In this document: positions 33,736-42,112 of the stretch, piece after piece
How the letters are laid out: each line of letters opens with the position of its first letter
Position numbering within the stretch: the stretch's first letter is position 1
Assembly: GCF_002157855.1 (NCBI RefSeq)
Contig: NZ_CP020880.1
Span: 620,001-684,000 of the forward strand
Origin: Sutcliffiella horikoshii
GTDB lineage: Bacteria; Bacillota; Bacilli; Bacillales; Bacillaceae_I
Direction: 5' to 3'
Length of the DNA stretch: 64,000 nt
Position numbers and translations under genes: made by a program
Notes under the pieces: generated by a model
What the model was told of the DNA's origin: nothing
The model's input: only the letters and a program-made list of their open reading frames with translations
Database searches by the model: none

Positions 33736-34135
33736 AAAGTTCTTGAAGAGATTATGATTTTCTATGACATAACAAACTAGCTTTCTGTGAAAGAAATTCA
33801 TATTAATTGCCGTAGCTCAAAATATGATTAGCTATGGTTTTTTATGGAACTTTTCAACTTCTAAACCGTATATTATCCAAATCACTTCAGTTCTTTGAGT
33901 TTCGATTTAGTAATGTTGCATTCATTACAAGCATTGTCGCTGCGTTTATCACGTATAGTGGTGGACCTTCTAAATTTGGTGATGCCACTGTGGCAGTAAA
34001 GACGTTAGGCAAATTTGTTCCGTCCTCTAATGATGACAAAATGAGTTACATAAACCCCTTTTTCTTTTATTAAATCCATACCAAAACAGAAACAAGCATG
34101 AGGCGACTTAAGCCTCATGCTTGTTGCTTGCAACC
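33736..34135. other. Gene-free stretch with two hairpins
   Basis: This gap holds a terminator at 33810-33844 (CCGTAGCT / AGCTATGG then six T) and a bidirectional hairpin at 34091-34125 (ACAAGCATGAGGC / GCCTCATGCTTGT) serving the ABC-F gene. A 79-codon frame at 33834 starts inside the terminator, has no ribosome binding site, and looks like a fragment (GPSKFGDATVAVKTLGKFV). Confidence 0.6.
33810..33844 (+). terminator. Terminator of the GNAT-hydrolase-HIT operon
   Basis: CCGTAGCT and AGCTATGG with a 12-base loop are followed by TTTTTTAT. Confidence 0.8.
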
Positions 34136-35614
34136 TCAGATATTTACCCTTTTCGTCGCGATTTTTTCCTGAAACGTTTGGTCATGCTCGACAAAAATCA
34201 TGGTTGGCTGGAAGGTCTGAATCAGTTCTTCGATTTGCATACGGGAGTATACATCAATGAAGTTTAATGGTTCATCCCAAATATATAGGTGAGCTTTTTC
34301 GCATAAGCTCTTTGCGATAAGCAGCTTCTTTTTCTGCCCGCCTGAATAATGGCTGATATCTTTTTCGAACTGTATCCGATCGAAATCCATTTTTCGCAGA
34401 ACGGATTTGAATAAAGTCTCATCGAGCTGATGTTCCTCGATGAAATCCGCAAGGTCTCCCTTTAAGTGGGAGGTGTCTTGCTGAACATAGGAAATGATGA
34501 GATTGGACCCGGCATGAAGGGTGCCTGTATATTGTATGTCATCGCCTAGGATCAGTTTCAATATACTGCTTTTTCCACTGCCATTCTTCCCATCCAATAC
34601 GATTCGATCTCCTTGTTCCACCTTGAAGCTTATCGGTTCATTTACTGTTTGTCCGTCATACATAATGGAAACGTCAGTCAATTGAAGCAGTTCCTTTGTT
34701 TTCGGTTCCACTTGCGTTAATTGTAACGAATCCATTTTTTCCACGTTCTTTAATAGCTTTGATTTTTCCTCGATCGCTTTTTGCTGTCTGGTCTCAAGGT
34801 TCTTAGAGCGCTTCATCATTTTTGCGGCTTTATGCCCGACAAAGCCTATGTCTAATTTCGATCCGGAGTTGGTTGTTCCGTTCTTGGAGGCTTCCACTCG
34901 ATTCGACCAGCCTGCTGATTGTTTGGATGCCTGCTTTAACCGGCCGATATCCTTTTGCAAGCGTTCGTTTGTCGCTTCTTCATGCTCTTGCTGACGGTCA
35001 AAGTTCAATTTCCACGAAGAATAATTTCCACTTTGTACCTCGATATTGGCCTTGTTTATCGATAAAATATGATCCACGCAGCCATCCAAGAAGTTACGGT
35101 CATGGGATATTAAAATAAATCCTTTTTTCTTCTTCAAATAACTAGAAACCAGCTTTCGTGCTTCCGTATCTAAATGGTTCGTTGGCTCATCGATTAATAA
35201 AAATTGTCCTTCGTTTAAGAATAGCGCAGCAAGCAGCACCTTCGTTTGTTCGCCATTGGATAAGGTGTCAAATGGACGATACATGGCCTCTGCCTCTACC
35301 TCTAAATACGCAATCTCCCGAAGAAACTCCCAATCCTCAGCCTGCGGGCAAATTTCCTCGAGCACCTCATGGGTATTTTTACTTTTATCCTGTACCGGAT
35401 ATGGGAAGTAATTAAACTCGACGGCACTCGAGATCTTCCCGCTATATTCAAACTTTCCCAATAACAAGTTAAAGAAGGTGGTTTTCCCGCGGCCATTCCT
35501 GCCGATGAAGCCCAGCTTCCAATCTGTATCAATCTGAAAGCTTACATCCTCAAAAATAGGATCAAAGCTGCTTGGATAAGAAAAAGTTAATTGTTGTACT
35601 TGTATCATTGACAT
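34136..35614 (-). CDS. ABC-F ATPase, Lsa-type ribosomal protection protein
   Basis: The 492-residue protein has two ABC domains and no membrane segment: Walker A GRNGRGKTT near residue 40, the degenerate signature LSNGEQ, Walker B LLIDEPTNHLD near 140, a linker of about 80 residues, then GKNGSGKSS, YSGGQKKKLLI and a final IWDEPLNF. The N terminus MSMIQVQQLTFSYPSSFD matches the Lsa/Vga-like antibiotic resistance ABC-F proteins that displace lincosamides, streptogramins A and pleuromutilins from ribosomes. The leader region (terminator, leader peptide, hairpin over the Shine-Dalgarno) supports drug-inducible expression. Confidence 0.88.
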   Translation of the reverse strand: MSMIQVQQLTFSYPSSFDPIFEDVSFQIDTDWKLGFIGRNGRGKTTFFNLLLGKFEYSGKISSAVEFNYFPYPVQDKSKNTHEVLEEICPQAEDWEFLREIAYLEVEAEAMYRPFDTLSNGEQTKVLLAALFLNEGQFLLIDEPTNHLDTEARKLVSSYLKKKKGFILISHDRNFLDGCVDHILSINKANIEVQSGNYSSWKLNFDRQQEHEEATNERLQKDIGRLKQASKQSAGWSNRVEASKNGTTNSGSKLDIGFVGHKAAKMMKRSKNLETRQQKAIEEKSKLLKNVEKMDSLQLTQVEPKTKELLQLTDVSIMYDGQTVNEPISFKVEQGDRIVLDGKNGSGKSSILKLILGDDIQYTGTLHAGSNLIISYVQQDTSHLKGDLADFIEEHQLDETLFKSVLRKMDFDRIQFEKDISHYSGGQKKKLLIAKSLCEKAHLYIWDEPLNFIDVYSRMQIEELIQTFQPTMIFVEHDQTFQEKIATKRVNI

Positions 35615-35629
35615 GTTTCATTCCTCCTT

Positions 35630-35660
35630 TGTATATCACTCGCATCATACAAAGTCGGTA
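35630..35660 (-). promoter_or_regulatory. Hairpin next to the ABC-F Shine-Dalgarno
   Basis: On the minus strand CTTTGTAT and ATACAAAG form a stem whose 3' arm runs into AAAGGAGG, the ABC-F ribosome binding site. It could hold down translation. Confidence 0.55.
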
Positions 35661-35672
35661 TATCCATCTCGT

Positions 35673-35753
35673 CTACTCTGCTCCGTATAAGTGTGATGGA
35701 GTATAACGACCTATACGGAGTACTTCATGCGTAACCTCCAGCTCCATAGACAT
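35673..35753 (-). CDS. Leader peptide upstream of the ABC-F gene
   Basis: A 26-codon frame, starting MSMELEVTHEVLRIGRYTPS, has its own strong Shine-Dalgarno (AAAGGGGGAG). It ends about 60 bases before the ABC-F start. An internal inverted repeat CTCCGTAT / ATACGGAG lies within its codons, so ribosome stalling could change the fold. This resembles leaders of inducible ABC-F genes. Confidence 0.6.
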   Translation of the reverse strand: MSMELEVTHEVLRIGRYTPSHLYGAE

Positions 35754-35770
35754 ACTATCTCCCCCTTTCC

Positions 35771-35810
35771 TGAAAAATAAAAATCCCTCCACACAATGAT
35801 GGAAGGATGT
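35771..35810 (-). terminator. Attenuator-like terminator before the leader peptide
   Basis: On the minus strand ATCCTTCCA and TGGAGGGAT form a stem with an 8-base loop, followed by TTTTATTTTT. It lies upstream of the leader frame, within the presumed 5' untranslated region. Confidence 0.7.
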
Positions 35811-36038
35811 AGTAAATCATATTTAAAGTCGCCAATATTAATAAACATCGAACCGACTTGTAAAAATGACCAGACTAATCCTATCCCCTATAAAACCGCA
35901 AAATATTAACATGCATAGGTTAAGAATTAGAGAATCATTAGTATAAGGTCAGTCCTTTCTTAATCGTCATATATTTCTACTAAAGGATAACATGAATACC
36001 CACCATTTGCATCTCCCTAATTTTAGGAGGTTAGGTTG

Positions 36039-36120
36039 AGGGGAAGTGGTGGCCACTGAAAAAAGACTTTAGTAATCAGTTTCATGGTGTTGAAGATATC
36101 CGCAAACGGCTTCGAATATC
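36039..36120 (+). repeat. Fragment of the second repeat family
   Basis: GTGGCCACTGAAAAAAGAC, ATCAGTTTCATGGTG and ATATCCGCAAACGGCTTCG match parts of the longer element at 54945-55142 in reverse order. It is a partial copy downstream of the VOC gene. Confidence 0.5.
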
Positions 36121-36124
36121 TCCT

Positions 36125-36568
36125 TTATACATCCTCAATCACCAACATATTCGATTCATCGAACTCCCAAAACTCCCCGTAGGCAACTTCCCAGTAGTAA
36201 CCGTCAAGATCGGTAAAGTACCCGCTATAGCCGCCCCAGTCCGTTTTCTGTGGCTTTTTCTGAATGGTCGCTCCTGCTGACTCCGCTTTCTTCATGACTT
36301 CATCCACTTCATCTATGGATTTTGTATTATAAGCGAGGGTGATTCCGGGAAAACCTTTTTCGGTCTCAGGAGGTTGCTGCTCGTTCACGTCTTTCGCTAA
36401 TTCATCTACCGGATAAAGCGCGATGCGTGTGCCTTCATTTTTAAAGAAGATAATGGCTGGTGCGGATTCTGGTCCTCTGATGGACGTGTCAAAGCCTAAG
36501 TCTCTGTAAAACTGATGTGCCTTCATGATGTCCTTTGTGCCAAGTGTGATGATATTTAATCGGTTCAT
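36125..36568 (-). CDS. VOC (glyoxalase-like) family protein
   Basis: The 147-residue protein has the paired beta-alpha-beta modules of the vicinal oxygen chelate fold: LNIITLGTKDIMKAHQFYRDLG at the N terminus and a second module ending in YSGYFTDLDGYYWEVAY. The second metal Glu (WEVAY) is kept. It could be a metal-dependent isomerase, dioxygenase or a binding protein for drugs. ATG after GGAGGAAC. Confidence 0.82.
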   Translation of the reverse strand: MNRLNIITLGTKDIMKAHQFYRDLGFDTSIRGPESAPAIIFFKNEGTRIALYPVDELAKDVNEQQPPETEKGFPGITLAYNTKSIDEVDEVMKKAESAGATIQKKPQKTDWGGYSGYFTDLDGYYWEVAYGEFWEFDESNMLVIEDV

Positions 36569-36787
36569 TGTAGTTCCTCCTTTGTGGTCCCAATAAGTGA
36601 ACTATTCTACATAGAAGTGGGAAACCCTTTTTGGGATAAAGGGTAGACGACATTTTCTCTTACAATAGCGCTTTTCTTTAGGTCAAATCTCTCATTTTGC
36701 AATTCTATGCAGGAATTTCTCCAAACAGGTCGAAACGTGATAGTTATGTATATACAGTATTTGTAAAATGATAGCGAGAGGAGGGGA

Positions 36788-38710
36788 ATGATGAAGGTTT
36801 TAGATGTGTCATCTCTGTATGAGGGGATAAGAGGGATGACCCAGCAACTGTCGCAATTAGAAAAACAATTAAATGGCGTGGAAAATAGCATTCGGTCTTT
36901 TGTAGCTTCAAAGGATTCCTTTCGTGGAAAGGGTGCCAACGCGATTAGACGGTTTTATGAATACGCGCATCTCCCATTTTTATAGTTCTTCCAATCGTTT
37001 CTCACAAATTTTCAATCGAAGCTTCAACAGCTTCAATTTGAGATGGAAGGGCTGGAGGGAGATTCCCGCGGATTTATCGATGAATCCTACCTGACGAGTG
37101 AACTGGAGGACGGCTTGAACCAAATCAACCGGATGGTGGCAGAACTGACAGGGGAGGCGAACGCCCAACTCAGTCGTGTGAGTGATATCGTTTATCTGCC
37201 AAGGTTGCAGGATTACCAGTTCCACGAAGGCATCCAGCAAGCCAAACAGTCAGCAAGGAAAACAGTGGACATGCTACACCAGTTCGATCACCAACAAACC
37301 CAGTCGTTTACTGCTTTGTTCGAGGACTTAACGTTAATCAAGCATTACATAGAGGAAATGAACCAGCAGTTTGAATCTGGTAAGATTAATGTGAAGAGCT
37401 TTTCACCGGTGATGTTACAGGATTTGGAGACGTATGGGGAGTTGCAGACGCGGCTGTATAATCAGACGGTGATGCAGCGGTGGAATAGTCAGCACTATCC
37501 GGAGCTTGGGGTGTTTTATCCGGTGGGGCATGCGGCGTCGTTTGATAAGTGGGTGAATCCTAGTTGTGCGAGGCCGGAGCCGAAAGGTGTAGTGGAATCT
37601 GGCATAGATTTTACTAAAGGTCTTTTTAAAGGTGGATTTGCTGTCCTCAAGGAAACGGTAGAATTTGCAGGAAGAGTTCTAACCGAACCAGAAGAAGTAC
37701 TTATTGAAACAATAGATTTTGTGGCAGCTGTTAAAGACGACCCTAAAATACTCCTGGAAATTACTCAATCTTTAGTAGATTCATTCAATGATCAAGTTAT
37801 TTACGGAACTGCGGAGACGCGTGGAGAATGGTTTGGCTACGCCCTTGCTAGTGTGGCGGGAGGAAAAGGGATTACTTCCATTCCCAAAATAGCGAAAGCT
37901 GGAAAGCTAGGGAAGCTCGGAGGCGGTCCTGGAAGGCAAATGCAACATAAAGTGCAGCTGATGATAGAGAGTCAGAAAGCCAAACTCAAAGAATTTTCTA
38001 CCTCAGTGAAACGCACTATTGATACCCAGCAAGCAGCTATTAAAGGCGCTGCCACAGCCCTTAAAACTACAGGGATAAATAAAGTACGTGAACTTATGAA
38101 GGATTTCCTTCCTCCTAACAACCAATCGCAACTAGCACTTGCTGGGGTGCCATATAATGCGATTGATGGTCCGAGTGTTAGGAATCAACTTGAAGAATTT
38201 AAGAATAAAACTTTAAATAGGATAGAAGTTGAAGGTGGGAACTATAACCAGCATTTCACCAAAATTAAGGGAAAGAAAGTATTAAAACCCAATATAGAAT
38301 ATAAAACAAAAGAAGGTTACCATTATAAGACGGATAGTGATGGAAGAATATCAAATGTAGAAGCAACGTTACAACTTGGGAAAGCAGACCGCAATAATTA
38401 TGCACAAAGAATAGTTGGTGGAGTAGATAGATTACCAAATGATGATGGTGGTCATTTAATAGCTTCTATTTTCAAAGGTTCAGGTGAAATTGACAACTTA
38501 GTACCAATGAACTCCACTCTTAACAGGAAAGAATACAAATTATTAGAGAATTCGTGGAAAAAGGCTTTAAATGAGGGTAAAACAGTTGAGGTTAATATCG
38601 AACCTATTTATAAAGGAAATTCATCTCGTCCAGCAAAGTTTGAAGTAGAGTACAAGATAAATGGTAAGAAGTATGAAGTGAATTTAATTAATTATGATGG
38701 AGGAAGTTAA
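36788..38710 (+). pseudogene. LXG polymorphic toxin with nuclease C terminus, interrupted by an in-frame amber codon
   Basis: The frame runs from ATG (after GAGGAGGGGA) for 65 codons, meets TAG at 36983-36985, and continues in the same frame to 38710, about 640 codons in all. The N-terminal part (MMKVLDVSSLYEGIRGMTQQ) and the region across the stop align with the LXG gene at 56487 (HLPFL*FFQSF against HIPFLTYYLSV). The C-terminal toxin domain has NDDGGHLIASIFKG and NLVPMNSTLNRKEY, the DNA/RNA non-specific endonuclease pattern (YeeF-like). Restart at an ATG at 37043 is possible but removes the LXG N terminus needed for type VII secretion. It is probably a dead or readthrough toxin. Confidence 0.8.
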
Positions 38711-38712
38711 AA

Positions 38713-39132
38713 TTGGAGACAAAAAACATGGAAATCATTTATCAGAAAGTAGCAAATATTTTAGTTGAGATGATACCAGAAGAATGGGAAAAGGTATTAT
38801 TATACGCTGAAGTCAGGGAAGGTTTTTCTCAAGTTTTCTTCTATTATTTTCCATTAAATCAACAACAACCAGTATATAGTTTGGATATTGTAGATAGTTT
38901 TAATGTAGAGAAAACCTCCCATAAAAAATTAAAACAAGAACTTTATGAATGCTTTGAAAACCTTTGGAATGAATTTAAGATTCAAGACCAAGAACAATGG
39001 ACAAACTTAACATATTTATTGGATAATTCCGGTCGAATGAAACTTAACCACGGGTATGACGATATATCAGAATTAAGTCCTGATGAAAAACAAGACAAAT
39101 GGGAAGCTGAATACTTAAAATTAAAACAGTAG
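38713..39132 (+). CDS. YezG-like (DUF600) immunity protein
   Basis: The 139-residue acidic protein matches the YezG/DUF600 pattern: NMEIIYQKVANILVEMIPEE, VREGFSQVFFYYF and WEAEYLKLKQ. Tandem DUF600 proteins protect against YeeF-type LXG nucleases. It starts at TTG 2 bp after the toxin stop, with GGAGGAAG within the toxin end. It appears intact although the toxin is broken. Confidence 0.85.
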   Translation: METKNMEIIYQKVANILVEMIPEEWEKVLLYAEVREGFSQVFFYYFPLNQQQPVYSLDIVDSFNVEKTSHKKLKQELYECFENLWNEFKIQDQEQWTNLTYLLDNSGRMKLNHGYDDISELSPDEKQDKWEAEYLKLKQ

Positions 39133-39180
39133 AATGTTAGGAGAAATATAGGTAAATTTCCCATTAAAACAAATGAGTGA

Positions 39181-39228
39181 ATTTTAAGATTCACTAAAGG
39201 TGGGACAACAAAGCCTAGAATGGATTGA
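39181..39228 (+). pseudogene. Possible remnant of a toxin C terminus
   Basis: A 15-codon tail in frame, ILRFTKGGTTKPRMD then TGA, ends 6 bp before the next gene. Such tails end some polymorphic toxin domains. The sequence is too short for certainty. Confidence 0.25.
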
Positions 39229-39234
39229 ATATTA

Positions 39235-39711
39235 ATGAGGTTGTACTTTCTGGAACCAGAAGTTTCTGGTGGCCATGGTGAACAAACAATATATGGAACC
39301 GAAGAAAATGTGAGAAATGATGGCATATCCGGTCAGGTTGAATTTTTGCATTATGAGTTTGAAGGCTGGCTAGGAGACGACCTTATAGAGTCCACACCTA
39401 CTTTCATAATTTCTAATAATCTAAAAAATAAACTATTAAAGAGCGATTTTAGGGACTATAAGCTGGAAGATTGTTTAGTAACAACCTCAGATGAATTTGA
39501 GGAATTGTATCCTAATAAAAAGCTACCTTCTTTTTCTAGATTTATTCCACTTGGAACAATAGAAATTGAAGGGAAGAGCTTTAAAAATTGGTCAGGACAT
39601 CATTTTTCTCTATCACTAAAAGGAGAATTAGTGGTTACACAAAAGGCTTTGGATTTTTTAGAGAAATTCTCAATAGAAAATTGTGATATTACTAGACTGA
39701 AAAAATCATAA
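39235..39711 (+). CDS. Probable orphan immunity protein
   Basis: The 158-residue acidic soluble protein begins MRLYFLEPEVSGGHGEQTIYG and has no recognised domain name. Its length, acidity and place after an LXG toxin-immunity pair fit an immunity protein of a lost toxin cassette. The ribosome binding site is weak. Confidence 0.5.
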   Translation: MRLYFLEPEVSGGHGEQTIYGTEENVRNDGISGQVEFLHYEFEGWLGDDLIESTPTFIISNNLKNKLLKSDFRDYKLEDCLVTTSDEFEELYPNKKLPSFSRFIPLGTIEIEGKSFKNWSGHHFSLSLKGELVVTQKALDFLEKFSIENCDITRLKKS

Positions 39712-39820
39712 GAGTAGAATTGTGACATCTTATAAATTAGAAGAATTTAAAAAGGAGCGCAATCCGCACTCCTTTAATTTCTATATTAACAGTTTAATCA
39801 GCCATACAATATTGCAAGTA

Positions 39821-40171
39821 CTAGTGTGCTTCCCTTTTTTCCTGTTGCCATCTACGGTATAGGCGAATACAATCTACTATCCCGATAGTGGTTACAACGC
39901 CGAATACGAAAAATCCAAAAGGATCCATCTGATCTGTCAAGTACATCACTAGTAGCAATAAACCTAAGAAAATTGGCGCCATCCACAAGTTGCGTATTAA
40001 TTTTCTACGTGTGCTAAGTTTGTGGTAGACAAGTGCCATGCCTTTGTCTACTTTCGGTTGGTTTCGGTATTTTCGATATATCACGATGTTGAGGATGATT
40101 GCTAATCCCAACAAAAGAATACTACCGATTAACAGTTGTGGTATGGTTATTGTCGCTATCCATTCTTTCAT
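39821..40171 (-). CDS. Small membrane protein
   Basis: The 116-residue protein has three hydrophobic helices (IPQLLIGSILLLGLAIILNI, LWMAPIFLGLLLLVMYL, GFFVFGVVTTIGIVDCI) and basic loops. ATG after GGGGGGA. It resembles CcdC-like/uncharacterised Bacillus membrane proteins, but I do not recognise the family. Confidence 0.65.
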   Translation of the reverse strand: MKEWIATITIPQLLIGSILLLGLAIILNIVIYRKYRNQPKVDKGMALVYHKLSTRRKLIRNLWMAPIFLGLLLLVMYLTDQMDPFGFFVFGVVTTIGIVDCIRLYRRWQQEKREAH

Positions 40172-40262
40172 AATAAATCCCCCCTGATTAAGCATAAAGG
40201 AAGCAGAGGCGTAAATTCAAGAATTTTCCTGTGGGTGCCACCTTTTTAAAGACACATGCAAA

Positions 40263-40306
40263 GAAACCATTTCGTGGAGAAACATGAGATGGTTTTCTTC
40301 TTTTCT
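40263..40306. terminator. Hairpin upstream of the riboswitch region
   Basis: AAGAAACCAT and ATGGTTTTCTT arms surround an 18-base loop, followed by CTTTTC. Confidence 0.5.
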
Positions 40307-40330
40307 ATGAGTAGTGCTTAAAACTATTGG

Positions 40331-40361
40331 TGGGTCGCCGTGCCTGTCCCCTCAACCCACC
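40331..40361 (+). repeat. Interspersed repeat copy 11
   Basis: The plus strand reads TGGGTCGCCGTGCCTGTCCC followed by CTCAACCCACC. Confidence 0.85.
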
Positions 40362-40475
40362 CTCAACCCACCAAAGACGAACATTAAAATAGGTATTTAT
40401 AATTAATATTCGGATTTTCGTTGATATTCCAATGTGCATTTGTTATATTAGGATAGTAGTAAAATTAAATATATT

Positions 40476-40548
40476 TACTCGTATATACTCGGTAATATGG
40501 TCTGAGTGTCTCTACCCGGTTCCCATGAAAGAACTGGACTACGATTGA
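40476..40548 (+). promoter_or_regulatory. Guanine-type purine riboswitch
   Basis: The aptamer shows P2 ACTCGG / TCTGAGT around TAATATGG, the conserved TCTCTACC, P3 CCGGTTC / GAACTGG with loop CCATGAAA, and the J3-1 strand GACTACG. The pyrimidine that pairs with ligand is C (GACTACG, not GATTA), so guanine or hypoxanthine is the expected ligand. It lies 170 bases before the nucleosidase start, and T-rich hairpin sequence follows as expression platform. Confidence 0.88.
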
Positions 40549-40722
40549 AAGTATAGGGAAATTCCGCTTTTTTGCTGATTCCAACTTTTGATGCAGGGCT
40601 ATTTCTCTGCGTCGTTATTTATACTTGAACTCGTAGGTGTAGAGGGTAGAAATTATTCTATTTTCTAGGCCTTTTTCTTTTGACCAGAGCAGCAAAAAAA
40701 TACTACTTAGGAGAGATTATGT

Positions 40723-41610
40723 ATGAAAAACATCATGGTAAGAAAATTCGTTTCATTAACATTGATTGCGGTACTGTTAGTGTCGGTATTTGCAGGCTGC
40801 AGTTCTACGACCGAATCAGCAGGTAAGGAAAAGGAAACGCAAAGGCCAATCATGGTTCAAGGGCCGATGCCAATTGAAGCAGAAAAATTTGCAGATAGAC
40901 TTGAGAACGTGAAGGAAGAAAAATCAGGATCGTTTGTTTTTTACATAGGGACTTTAGATAACTACCCGGTCATCGTTGCAAAAACCGGTAAAGGGATGGA
41001 AAATACGGCAGCAGCTACTGCAGTTGCCATTGAGCGATACAATCCGATTGCCATCATCAACCAAGGAACATCTGGCGGACATGATGCGGATCTAAATGTT
41101 TTTGATATCGTCTTAGGGGAAAGAACGACCAACCTTGGTTCGTTAAAGACAGCGGACAAGGATGAAAACCAAGGGATTGATCCAACTGTATGGAAACCGA
41201 TGGACTTAATGGCTTCTGAAGGAAGTGCAGGGGAAGATCCTAATGCCGAAAAGATTCGCTACTATGAGGGAGACAAAGAACTGCTCGCAGCTGCCAACGC
41301 CGTGATAGATACGTACACGGAAGGGAAAATTGTTCAGGGGACAATCGGCTCTGCAGATGTCTGGAATAATGAAGTAGATCGGATCAAATGGTTCCATGAA
41401 AAATACGGCACATCCGTAGAAGAAATGGAAGGAGCCGCAGCTGCTCAAATCGCCGAAGCATATGACATAGCTTTTTTAGGCATAAGAATACTATCTAACA
41501 ACAAAGTGAACGGAGGCAAATACAACCCGGAAACAGCAGCAGCCAACCAAGGATATGTGTATGAAGTGGTGAAAGAGTACATCGGCACGTTGGGTGGTAA
41601 TGAGGAATAA
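40723..41610 (+). CDS. Surface lipoprotein nucleosidase/phosphorylase (PNP/MTAN superfamily)
   Basis: The 295-residue protein has a lipoprotein signal (TLIAVLLVSVFAGC) and then a PNP_UDP fold: VAKTGKGMENTAAATAVAIE, INQGTSGGHDADLNVFDIV and VEEMEGAAAAQIAEA, the ribose-binding Glu motif. The position of the catalytic Asp is IRILSNN, with Asn. The protein should be anchored outside the membrane and release purine bases from nucleosides there. The guanine riboswitch upstream fits a purine-salvage role, switched off when guanine is present. Confidence 0.85.
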   Translation: MKNIMVRKFVSLTLIAVLLVSVFAGCSSTTESAGKEKETQRPIMVQGPMPIEAEKFADRLENVKEEKSGSFVFYIGTLDNYPVIVAKTGKGMENTAAATAVAIERYNPIAIINQGTSGGHDADLNVFDIVLGERTTNLGSLKTADKDENQGIDPTVWKPMDLMASEGSAGEDPNAEKIRYYEGDKELLAAANAVIDTYTEGKIVQGTIGSADVWNNEVDRIKWFHEKYGTSVEEMEGAAAAQIAEAYDIAFLGIRILSNNKVNGGKYNPETAAANQGYVYEVVKEYIGTLGGNEE

Positions 41611-41639
41611 ACGGATGATCAAGAGCTATACTTGTAAAA

Positions 41640-41670
41640 GGCCTCCATTTAATGGGGGCCATTTTATGTA
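41640..41670 (+). terminator. Terminator after nucleosidase gene
   Basis: GGCCTCCATT and AATGGGGGCC form a stem followed by ATTTTATG. Confidence 0.8.
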
Positions 41671-41743
41671 TGTGGAAGTTCTCTTCGTGCGAGGGGACAT
41701 GTCACTCCATCCATGAAGCGGATAGTTCTCAGTCCTTAGTCAA

Positions 41744-41952
41744 ATGTCCGAAGATTTTCGATTTTTGACCGAAGATTTCGAAAAGTTGGCCGAAGTTTCA
41801 GCAGAGTTGACCGAAGATTGACGGTAATTGACCGAACGAAATTTTAGGGTGTCCAAAGGTGGTCAAAAGTTGACCGAATGTCGCGTTGATTTGTCCAAAC
41901 TCCTCATTATTTACCTTCTTAATTGTCCGAAGCATGAGGATAATTGTCCGAA
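41744..41952 (+). repeat. Keyword array B: TTGACCGAA/TTGTCCGAA at 20-21 or 32 bp
   Basis: Units begin at 41744, 41765, 41786, 41807, 41828, 41850, 41870, 41891, 41923 and 41943, giving intervals of 21, 21, 21, 21, 22, 20, 21, 32 and 20 bp. The keyword is TTG(A/T)CCGAA (two units TCCAAA). The 11-12 bp between keywords differ. It lies in a 500 bp gene-free gap between the nucleosidase terminator and the convergent nuclease gene. A 71-codon frame from 41828 is a shadow. Confidence 0.85.
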
Positions 41953-42112
41953 CCAAATTTTACTCACAAAAAAAGAGTCATTTTCTTTAAAAAAGTTGTA
42001 TTTTACTAACAGAAAAGCAGTGGAAGCGAAGGAGGTACCTTGACTGCACAAACGCAAGTCTCTAATAAAAAAAGAACAGAACCCCTAAAGAGTTCCGTCC
42101 CTCTACACCCCC

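Noticed and set aside
33834-34073. 79-codon frame after the HIT gene
   Set aside because: It starts within a terminator T-run with no ribosome binding site and looks like a fragment. Left as part of a gene-free stretch.
34495-35532. Overlapping frames on the opposite strand of the ABC-F gene
   Set aside because: Shadow frames of a clear coding region.
36607-36939. Minus-strand frame opposite the LXG start
   Set aside because: Antisense shadow of the LXG coding region and its promoter, with no ribosome binding site.
41828-42043. 71-codon frame within array B
   Set aside because: It starts at a keyword, has no Shine-Dalgarno and covers the convergent nuclease 3' region; the array explains the sequence.
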